Positions 11,001 through 19,410 of a DNA stretch of 64,000 nucleotides are shown in pieces. The notes below the pieces were generated by a model. The model searched no databases. It was not told where the DNA came from and saw only the letters and a list, made by a program, of their open reading frames with translations. Position 1 is the first letter of the stretch, and every line of letters starts with the position of its first letter. This DNA comes from Trebouxia sp. TZW2008 (Eukaryota; Chlorophyta; Trebouxiophyceae; Trebouxiales; Trebouxiaceae): positions 1 through 64,000 of the forward strand of contig BDIU01000422.1 in assembly GCA_002118135.1 (NCBI GenBank), written 5' to 3'. Position numbers and translations under genes: made by a program.

Positions 11001-12799
11001 GCAAACGACAGCAGCAGCTTGAACAGTGCTGTTTGGTGAACATGAGCAGTGCGTCTGAGCCAAAGTGCTTGCTGTTGCATGTCAATTGGTCCTTTGGCTT
11101 TGACAATGGAGAAGCAGCAATCAGCGTCCACGCCTGCTCCTTCAACATCAACGTGGGCATGTACTGTTGAGGACAACTTCTCAGGTGAAGTCAGGCAGAT
11201 GTAAAGCAAGCCTACATCACTTCAACATGTCTATTGCATTGTCTGACTGCCATAACATGCAGTGACAACATTGCAACTCACCTCCAGGCCAAGCACAGGC
11301 TCTACTGGCTCCTTGATGGCATCAGCATCGGCATCAAGGGACTGAGCCTCAAGAATGGCTTGACCCCAGGCTTGAAACTGCTCTGGCATTTTGCCAGAGT
11401 CCTCGTCTCCACTACCAAAGTGTGCCAGCCTGTGGGCGCCTAATTGTGACAGCTGCTTGTCCACCTTCTGCCCAACCTGTTGAGCAACATCAGGCATTGG
11501 TATTTTTTGGCTTGGCACTGTGAGTATGATGCATTGCAAGTATGACAGGAACGAGCAAACGGTATGAACGCCAGCAAACTTGGTGCATGCAAAACACAGT
11601 ATGCACATAGTATGACTGCTAGCAGGTTTGAAGCTGCTACTCACCACTTTGAAGTGGAAGGATGATGCACCGCTCATTTGTGATCTGCCTGCTCACAAAT
11701 CCCTCACAATGAGCACAAACACACAAAGCAGATATGACAGCCACCAACAATACGCAATGCTTCTCCTGCAGAAGAGCGACTGCTGCTCACCACATTGAAG
11801 TGCTCAGTGTAAAGGCTGTTGCCGCAGCCAAACACAGCAAAGGACAAGCTGAAGAGAGGCTCAGCTCCAATACGGAAGTCTGTTGAGCTTTCATCAAGCC
11901 ATTGGCAAAACCACCTGTGCAGGCAATCCTTAGCATGTCAGAATAGGTATGATCGCAACAAGAAAGCAGCAGCAGCAATGCATGTGTTGTCAATGCCTCA
12001 AAAGCAACGATGCTACATTCTTGCAATGTTCAAACGATTTTCAAGTCAATGCTGACAGCAGCATTCGCCATGCACTTTGACCACCTCATGAATGAAGATG
12101 CCGTTTGTGACATGAATGATTGTGCCATTTGTAAAGGTAATGCAGTAGAACAGCGAATACACACATGATTGCTCAAAACATGATCTCTGAGCATTAGCAG
12201 GACCACAGGCTCACTTTGCTGCATCGGGGGGTGAACCTCCTTCATAGGTAGACAGCACCACAAATACCAGATGCTCCTTCCATAGCTGCTCAACCTCATA
12301 GATGCTCAGGTCTACAGCTTGGAGCTCGACCCCGAAAGTGGCTGCTTGCCGCACAAGCTGATTGGCATAGGCAGCTGTTGTGCCCTTCTGTGACCCGTAC
12401 AAGACTTTGCCTGGGAGTTTTGTGCTAGCGGGTGCAGCTGCTTTGCACTCTTTGCCCTTACTGTTTGTTTTGCAGGCGCATTCTGTGCCTTTGTCATCAC
12501 TGTTCTTTTTCGTGGGATCCTGGTCATGCAAAGCCAGATTCAGCACACGGCACGTTATGCACGGACCTTCGGCAGGTCGCGCTTGAACTTCGTACCAACA
12601 GGGACTGCGAGTGATCACCAGAAAGCGCTTTGCCCGACGGCGTGGCGCCCGACGGCGCAGGAACGTCTTTCTTGTCGTCAGGCACGAAGTAATCCAATGC
12701 ATAAGTTACCACCGATCTTAAGACCAGGATCAGTATCGCAAGCGCAGGTCCGACCCAGAGGGGCATGTTCGAGAACCAGCTTTCATTGTCGGTGGTCAT
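5032..12799 (-). CDS. TYW1: tRNA 4-demethylwyosine synthase (TYW1), flavodoxin + radical SAM
   Basis: Exons (5' to 3'): 12799-12596, 12519-12215, 11914-11791, 11476-11282, 10750-10507, 9065-8892, 8025-7889, 7577-7380, 6580-6489, 6059-5744, 5184-5032. They sum to 2142 nt (713 aa plus stop) and every junction phase fits. An N-terminal hydrophobic segment (about residues 14-35, PLWVGPALAILILVL) suggests a membrane anchor. Next come a flavodoxin-like domain with the FMN loop YGSQKGTT (about 108-115) and AVFGCGNSLY, an acidic linker (DDDIDMEDLGG), and the radical-SAM core with C401-X3-C405-X2-C408 (CANKCVFC). TYW1 hallmarks follow: SLVGEPIMYPEINA, VTQLYVSVDAATRDTLK, IDRPLFKDFWERF, FIEIKGVTYCGSS and ACEHAHSCC. 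Known reaction: N1-methylguanosine-37 of tRNA-Phe plus pyruvate gives 4-demethylwyosine, at the ER/cytosol. The introns contain many degenerate copies of exon edges (listed separately). Confidence 0.96.
5356..5425 (+). repeat. Dispersed hairpin repeat, copy 2 (compensated stem)
   Basis: GGGCTGCCTC, AAGACAG, then stem ACTCC (5387-5391) / TGAT / GGAGT (5396-5400), then AGACTTTATTTTCCTG. Relative to copy 1 both arms changed (ACGCC/GGCGT to ACTCC/GGAGT), so pairing is kept. It lies in TYW1 intron 10, antisense to the gene. Confidence 0.75.
5570..5690 (-). repeat. Degenerate copy of TYW1 exon 10 3' edge
   Basis: On the minus strand the copy still reads GEYGLACEHAHSCCIALARR, like the true exon end at 5744-5860, then becomes garbled and runs into a donor-like GT. 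It lies immediately downstream of the real exon in the same intron. Confidence 0.85.
6740..7262 (-). repeat. Array of about five degenerate copies of TYW1 exon 8 3' edge plus donor
   Basis: Minus-strand copies of the segment PVTQLYVSVDAATRDTLK plus donor occur near 7190-7260 (VIQLDVSVDAAMRDILQ), 7110-7165 (shifted frame), 7000-7060 (VPVTQLYVSVYAAIRGTLN), 6885-6945 (ATQLFVSANAATKDTLN) and weakly near 6750-6800. The real edge is 7380-7450. Copies close to the exon are not consistently better preserved than distant ones. Confidence 0.85.
8105..8870 (-). repeat. Array of about seven copies of the TYW1 4Fe-4S exon 3' edge, partly a higher-order repeat
   Basis: Minus-strand copies of SLACANKCVFCWRHHTNPG plus donor recur at about 110-bp spacing: about 8130-8180, 8260-8300, 8345-8395, 8460-8500, 8555-8605, 8675-8730 and 8815-8860. 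The real edge is 8892-8960. A higher-order unit of about 210-220 bp (two half-units) is visible across 8190-8790. Cys-rich copies such as CFEECVFCWRSLTNPGE are still readable, but several lose one or more of the three cluster cysteines. Confidence 0.9.
9130..9450 (-). repeat. Two copies of the TYW1 4Fe-4S exon 5' edge
   Basis: Minus-strand sequence at about 9140-9265 reads GVKLCCWAKSMLRSTEGCYK and on to PSLA, copying exon 9065-8892 from its 5' end. A second, more decayed copy lies at about 9290-9450. Both are upstream of the real exon in the preceding intron and carry an acceptor-like segment. Confidence 0.88.
9690..10110 (-). repeat. Intronic diverged tandem repeats (not exon-derived)
   Basis: Repeated words such as CTGACACTGT.CCCACGTC, ATTCAGCAGGCCAG (9773-9785 and 9808-9820), AATCAAGTCAAG and TGGAGACCTGACACTG occur in the long TYW1 intron 5. 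No match to a TYW1 exon is visible. Confidence 0.6.
10825..11000 (-). repeat. Two copies of TYW1 exon 5 5' edge
   Basis: GGAGACTGTCCAGAGTCT..GAGGT at 10825-10890 and GGGGACTTTCCAGAGTCTGAGCTGCTTTCATCATCT at 10930-10995 repeat the acidic 5' part of the real exon (10676-10750). The second is followed by GTGGACTCCTGCA, a copy of the acceptor region. Confidence 0.88.
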
Positions 12800-13588
12800 G
12801 CCTCGTCAAGTTGGCGAGCCTTCCAAAAGCAACAGTAGTCTCGCAAGCAGCGCTAGTCTTTCCCCACAGCGCGCTCGATCGTAGAAAGTATCAACTGTTA
12901 ACCGGGCTGCAGGCGACGCAAACCCTATTCCACACAAACCAAATTTGGCAGTGATTTTCTGTGAAATACAGCACAGCAGTGCATAGATTGTTCTGACATT
13001 GTGTAGGGCTTGTCATTTAGCAAGACTGAATGGAGATCAGGTGTTGCAGCACATGCATGCAAGCAGTGGCTTTCGTGTATGGCAATGCTTGATTGTGGCA
13101 GCAATGTTGCCAGCACGAGTCATTTGTCAAGAGCTAGACAGCTGTCAGCGACAGCATGACGAGAAACAAGATTGAGTGCATGACCACGTGCTCAGATGCC
13201 TGATCTACTCCAGTGCATTCAGTACAATCAGCAGGGTAAGTACAGTATCTAAGCAGCAGTCTCAGACTATCTCAGCTGAAGCTGCTGTGTGTTGTGTCAA
13301 TCGATTTGCGACTACACTGATAGTACATCTGTACGGGCTGGTGAAGTGTTTGGTGTTCAAACTAGACTGGCAGTACGTCTGAATGGGCTGGTGAAGCGCT
13401 TGGGGCTGCGAAGATCACTGATTCCTGAATCATCTTCATATAGGAAATGCCAGGGTAGTGCTGTCTGGGGATTTACCCACAGCATGCATCATCAAGTGTC
13501 TATAGGTTTGCCACAAGTGACAATCTCTCAGGGGGCTGGTCGAATGATATGGATAGTTGGGCTGCTAGGAGAAAGTAGAGTAAGCTGG
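12800..13588. other. Intergenic region between TYW1 start and the J-protein 1 stop
   Basis: About 790 bp. It should hold the TYW1 promoter (minus strand) and the 3' end of the upstream J-protein gene. No TATA-like or other site can be assigned with confidence and no coding segment is recognised. Confidence 0.5.
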
Positions 13589-16500
13589 CTAGCGCCTCAG
13601 CCTCCTGTCAATGACCTCCTTGCATCTGGTCAGCAGTGTGCTAACCAGGTGACTGCTGGTCTTGAACTCCTGGGCTGAGTACCGGTCTGGGTGGTACTTC
13701 AGCATCATTTCTCTGCAAACACATAGAAGAAAGCCTTAGCTACCCAGCCCACAGTCCCTGCCCTTGTATGCCCTTGCTCAACGCAAGCGATGCAACTAAG
13801 CAGACCGGATAAAGAAACAATAATTTCTTACAGCAACCTGGCAGCAGGTAGTTTCATAGCAATGTCCCCAGCTCAGATTCTGTGTCTCTTGCATGCCTCC
13901 AGTCAAAGAAGGCAGTGTATTTCAGCAGTGGAAGAAACAGCACCTTATAGCAACTTGGCAGCAGGCAGATGCACTGCAGCAGTGAGACAGTGCAGCAACT
14001 GCAGTCAGTGAACAAATTTGCCAGTTCTAGAAAGTGCTAAAGCAAGAGTTGAACCCTGCACCTGCAATTCTTGCAGACAACAACTTTACAAAGTGCCTAA
14101 AAAGACTTAATCCCTGTACCTGTATTTCCTGCGGGCAGCAACCAGATCGGTAGGCACACCAAAGGGATTGCCTGCCACGCCCAGCACTGCACTAGCGCTG
14201 AAGACATCATCTTCGTCGTCTACGCCAAGGAACATGCCCCTTGACTTCAGGGATGCAAGCCTGGGCAAGTCCACATCCCTCTTCAGCTCATTTGCTGCCT
14301 TCAAGTCCTGCACATACGTACTGACCTCACGTCATGTACAGAAACGGTTAAAAACAACAATTTGCAATAGGCATGCAAGTGCTGCCTGCTGCAGTACCCA
14401 TAGGAAAGGCGGCACAAGACAGCACAGCACAGCACAGCACAGCACAGCACAGCACAGCGCAATGCAACGCAGCACATCACACTCAGATCATCACAGCAAG
14501 GTCCCGTTCCCTTCAACTCAACCTAATACAACCCAACACACCACACAAACTAGAACGAAGAAGATGCAAAAGCCAGCCTCTGAGGTCATGCTCATGCACT
14601 CAAGCGAAATGCACTCACCCTCAAAGCTGGTGAGCGCAAACCAACGGCTTCATAGCCCCTGCTCCTAAGCGCGAAAGGGAAGCGCTGCTTTGCGCTGAGC
14701 TCCACAGCCACAGAAGCATCAAAGATTGCACAGGCATAGTGCTTGAGGTTGTACGCTGCCCATCCCCGGTTGTTGTACAGGCACAGCTTGTATGCTCTGG
14801 CTGAGATGTGCTCAGCAGCCTGGTTGTACAGGTCAAAGGCGCCCTGCCAGTCCTTGGTTTGCATCAATGCCAGTGCACGCTGCAAGTCAGCAAACAAAGA
14901 TGTCATGAAAAGAAAAGAAGAAAAAGAAATGTCTACGCTATTGCGCGTCAAGAATGTTATGAATCCATTCCGTTTAGGCAATGTTGGGCAGTCCTATGTG
15001 CCAATCAGGGATCACATGATTGCAGAAGCAAGCCAAAAACTGACAAGCATGCGTGCATGGATTTGACATTGTACTCATATCACAAACAACTATAATGCAG
15101 TGTGACCGCACAGCACATCACATACGCATTGCTACGTGCCTTGCAGCTTTCATACTGAAACTCACACACAGCTCAGATTCAGCAACCCTTCTTGCACTCA
15201 CACAAATTAGGACACACAGTTATGTGTGCACAATGTCACACATGTTCATCCTGATGCAAGGCCAAAATATCATTCTTCCTTGTCTTCTTCTTCAGAACAG
15301 TGCTCATAGCTGAACATGGAAACCCTTACCTCAAGCAGGTCATGGCCCAGGGTGCCCTGCTGGTTCTTGGGAGTATTCAACAGCAGGGCGTCAGGCAGCT
15401 GGGGGTCGGGGATGGGATCTGCTCCTACTTTCCACCCATGCGCGTGTCTGTCACCATTGGAAGGGGGTGGCGCCCGCTGGCGAGGAGGGGGTGAGCGAGG
15501 GAACTCTTCTGGCATCTGCTCACGAAAAAAACTGTCGAGCCGATAGACCAACAGCATTATGAAGGTGTGCACATCACCCGGAGAAATCTGCAACAGACAT
15601 GCCCTTTAGCCTCACTTGTGCAATTGTGATATGGACACTCTCATTGCACAGATAACGTAGCTGGGAAAAAGCATCTGCAGCTTGCGCAACAGCAGTTTTG
15701 GCAAAGAAATCCAACAAAAATTGAGTGCAAGCTGGGGGAGCATAACTTGTGCAAATGTCAGAGATGCAGCTATTGCACACATTCTGCAGGTGACTGACCC
15801 ATCAGAGCAATTTACAAGAACAAGTTACATTTAAAAAGCTCTTGATTACACATGCACAGAGCAAAACAGCACTGCTTCCAGCCACATGCACAATTCAATT
15901 AAATTGCCTGTGAAAAGCTTACCTGGCGTGCAACTAGGTTCAGTATGGCCACAATGCCCGCAAGTACGAACAGCGTGATGTATTTGAGAAAAGAATCATC
16001 CCACGTCCACATTGCAGCTGACTTTGCCATCCTGGCACAAAGGGATGCAAAAGGGATGTAGCTGAGAGGGTTGGCCAGAACCTTCAGGGGAAACTTCGCC
16101 ACGGCCACCACACATGCCTCAAATAACTCCAAAGTGTCGCTGATTGTTCGCAAAACCAAGATGATAGTGAACATTGTACTGAAACAGAAGAACACCAGGC
16201 TGAATTTTGCTATGTTCTGTATGAAGTCCTGTCTTCTCGGGCCACCAGCATTGATCCTGGCCCGCATCACATGGATTTTAGCCTTGACATATTCATACAT
16301 AAGCGTGGCATTGTTCACTACTTTGCTGTATATAGCGTATAGGCCCTCAAGCACATCAGCAAGCACAATTGCTGTGTTGCGCAAGAATCGCAGATTTGTG
16401 GTGACAGGCCACAGCAGCACCGCTACGATGCTGAAAATGAAGTTCAAAAGCGTCTTCATTACTGCAAACGGATTCTCATGGGCTGCTGCGATCAACACTG

Positions 16501-16711
16501 CCGATGTGCTGCAGACACAACCTGCACAGCTGCTTAACAGCACAACCAAGCAAATTGGACAAGCTTGCTCAAAGAACCGCCCATTGCTATGCTTTGACTG
16601 AGTCAAGCACTTGACCTTGTCGACCGCCGCTTCTTCGAGGAGCGCTCTTACTGCAGAAGGATGGTCCTTGCGCAAGGAAGTTAGATCGGAAATCTCAATC
16701 GTCACATGCAT
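13589..16711 (-). CDS. Membrane-domain / TPR-like / C-terminal J-domain protein, copy 1
   Basis: Exons: 16711-15923, 15587-15330, 14879-14619, 14307-14120, 13712-13589 (TAG), 1620 nt, 539 aa, phases 0,0,0,2. Residues 1-263 carry several hydrophobic stretches (for example SIVAVLLWPVTT, FSLVFFCFSTMFTIILVL, YITLFVLAGIVAIL), so integral membrane. A Pro-rich linker follows. Residues about 350-436 form a TPR-like helical hairpin (ALMQTKDWQGAFDLYNQAAE, LYNNRGWAAYNLKHYACAI). The C-terminus is a J-domain (SAVLGVAGNPFGVPTDLVAA; HPD at 506-508 in LKYHPDRYSAQEF). J-domains recruit and stimulate Hsp70. A membrane-tethered Hsp70 co-chaperone is the inferred role; the compartment is not visible. The gene has a tandem paralogue at 19411-22395. 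I do not recognise a named family with this domain order. Confidence 0.85.
14050..14086 (-). repeat. Copy of J-protein 1 exon 4 3' edge with donor
   Basis: TTGAACCCTGCACCTGCAATTCTTGCAGACAACAAC resembles the exon end/donor at 14106-14142 (TTAATCCCTGTACCTGTATTTCCTGC..). It lies 60 bp downstream (minus sense) in the same intron. Confidence 0.7.
14419..14462 (+). repeat. (CAGCA)n pentanucleotide microsatellite
   Basis: About eight near-perfect ACAGC/CAGCA units inside an intron of J-protein 1. Confidence 0.95.
14915..14952 (-). repeat. Dispersed hairpin repeat, copy 5 (minus strand)
   Basis: Read on the minus strand: TTGACGC / GCAATA / GCGTAGACATTTCTTTTTCT. It keeps an ACGC/GCGT stem and the TAGAC plus T-rich tail of the other copies. 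It lies in J-protein 1 intron 2, sense to that gene. The left part (GGCTGCCTC) is not seen here. Confidence 0.55.
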
Positions 16712-19410
16712 GCACAGCTGTCATCATGGAAAGACCATCACGATACATGATCCGCGGTTGTTGTGCGGCATGCGCTTGAGGCTGGGTAGTGGCTCGGCCT
16801 TTCGTGCGCCTGCCACACAGAGTACGTCAGGTTGATACTTATACCCTGTCCATGAAACCACACAAAAATTGTCGAGCAAGGCAAGGGCACTGCACGCATC
16901 GCCCCTGCGCAGCTTGTTTTGCCTGAGCTGCGCTGCATGCATAGTTTTCGCTCATATGCATTGCCGGCTAAAGCGCTCAACGCAATCTGGAAATGGCCAT
17001 GCACCGATGGATGATGAAGTGCAAGACCTTCATATGCACTCGATCCGCGATTTCCAACGGCAAGGATTCAGCACTCTGAGGCGCTCAAAAATCGAACAAA
17101 TGATACTTCGTTGACAGCTGAAACCCTCTTTGGTGAAGTTTGAGTCCGCCTTTGTACTGGCAGACAGCCTTGCTCAAAAGTGCTAAGCATGCATGCGCTG
17201 CTGTATGCACTTGTGTTGCAGGCCACACCCAGCAGCAGTGTCATGGTGAACAAGAGCTTGCATGCTGTGGGCTTTTGGTTTGATTCAGATCATATGGCGT
17301 CAGTCTTGCAGCTGCATGCTGGGTATGACCAAGATGGACGCCTCAAGCGTTGTTTGGCTTTGCAAACAGGCTATCACAGGCCGGTGAATGGACAGCTCAC
17401 CCAACATGAATATGCCAGTTGCTTGGGCAGACAGCATATTGGCAGACCTTCACGCACAGCAGCATTGTCAGTGCGCGTCGTTGAAAGTGGTACAGCAGAC
17501 CCATGCATCGTCATGGAGCACTGACACGTGGCTCAGTGGTCGCCCGTCTGCTCACCACTACCATTTACGATGAACGACGACAAAGAAAGCAGGTGTGACA
17601 AGCACCAGCAGTAAGCGGCATTCCCCCTGCAGCCTGCATCATCCCATCAGGCATTGTGGCATCATCAGGTATCAGGCGTCAGGCATCACACAGGCGCCAT
17701 GCACCGTCATGATCATGGCATCAGGCATATGACATCAGGCATTATGATCCAGGCATCAAGCAGGAGGACTGAGTCTGTATATCCACCTGCAGCCCATGAG
17801 AATGGCCAGGTCCAACAACAAGTGTTCTGTTCTATGCTGCAGCATGACTGCATCATGCAAGGCTTGCGTTTGAATGCTCATGTATCAAAATGCTTGCAGA
17901 TATTCTGTGGGTCATGACCTGTAGCTTGTTGACTATGCTTACTTTGACTCAAGCTTTGTCCAGCGCGTGCTTCCGCAGCTGTGTGAACACATCAGCTGTG
18001 ATCCAGATCCAGATCCAGATGCATGTTGCTGTTGCAGTCTGATCCATTCTGCATGCTGGTTGAAGTGTATGTCCATCAGAAAGGTGAAGCAGCACATGCT
18101 GGCCCAACATAATCAAAGCTTGAGTGCTCTGCAACAGCATAGCCATATACTGTTTCGACGCAGAAGTAAAGGATTGCAGCACACTTGCAACTGCAGGTGA
18201 CACATCATTTGTATGCTGTCTCAGATGAGGTGTTGCACAGCACAAATAGTCAGTAAAATTACTCTCAGTGTATACTGAAATGGCTTTGCATAAGCCAGGG
18301 TGTCTGTAAGGCTGGGTGCAATGGACATATAGTCATTGCCACAGTGTGGCACATGGGATCAGCCTTGTTGGCTGGCTAAAGCATGTAAAATTATTCTCTC
18401 TCTCTCAAGCACTGCAGAGCCAGATAACAGACTACTTTGCAGAACTTGGCTGAATATGCACCAGCTTGAATATGACTTGTGATACAGATGATGCGTATCC
18501 GTACGGCGTCCAGCACCAGAACATCAATTCGCAGTTGCTGTTGACAGGCGCTGATATTGCATCAAGTCAGTTTTGCATTGCTTCTGTCCAGCAATTTGAA
18601 ATGAATTGACTGTACCGCTGTGCTTGAGTGTGGCTTTGTGCATGGCAAAAACACTCAAATGGCTGTGATTGACCTTCATCATGCAAACATTCAGCTTGGT
18701 GCTGCTGCAGTGCAGACAGCTGAATCCATCAATGAACACCAGCGCTAGCGTGCATACATGCACAGTACGTTAGCTGGCTCAGTGCCAGCACAGACAGCAG
18801 GAAGCATTTGCCAAGCAATGGTCCACAATCGAAATGTGTCGCACAATCAATTTGTGTTGAAAACGCACTTGTGCAAATTTCTGCTACTGAGTCTTTGTAA
18901 AGCAGACTGTTTGTGCAGGCGCAAGATCATCTTAACGTTTCTGTGAAGCCTGACAGTGCCTTGTGAGATTACATTCTTGAGGCTAAAGTGCACTGCAGCA
19001 AGAGCAACTGCTGTCTGTCAACTACCAGACAGCTATCAGCAATGCTGTGACTCATCACTAGCTACAGAAAACATACATATAGCTAAACTTGTAAACTTCT
19101 CCATACTTTTGCAATACAAGCTGACACTATGTACATGATCCTATCAGCAGCCTCAAATTAGTTGTGTCAAAGCAAAATATGCTGGCCACGACTGTATCAC
19201 ACTCATGTTTCTGTAAGCTGCTGATGGTCTTAATGCTGCAAGGAGCTGATTGCAATGTTACTCTTGCTGCAGTGAAATGCCATTTGGGCTGTGTGTCTGA
19301 TCATATGACATTGCTTGGTAGATGATATCTCCCATCTGATCACTAGACACAGTGTATCACGGGCTCTGATGTGTGTATAGGTCTGCCAGGAAACTGTACA
19401 GAAAGCTGGG
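16712..19410. other. Intergenic region between the two J-protein paralogues, with an ATCAGGC repeat
   Basis: About 2.7 kb without a recognisable gene. Positions 17640-17770 contain an irregular repeat of CATCAGGC/ATCAGGC words, and 18000-18022 has AGATCC repeated three times. Position about 18326-18385 shares a diverged 45-60 bp repeat with 10420-10480. It should include the promoter of J-protein 1 (right of 16711). Open frames up to about 115 codons look accidental. Confidence 0.5.

Noticed and set aside
16071..16601. 176-codon plus-strand frame opposite J-protein 1 exon 1
   Set aside because: Antisense shadow of a hydrophobic coding exon; the minus strand shows consistent splicing and paralogy.
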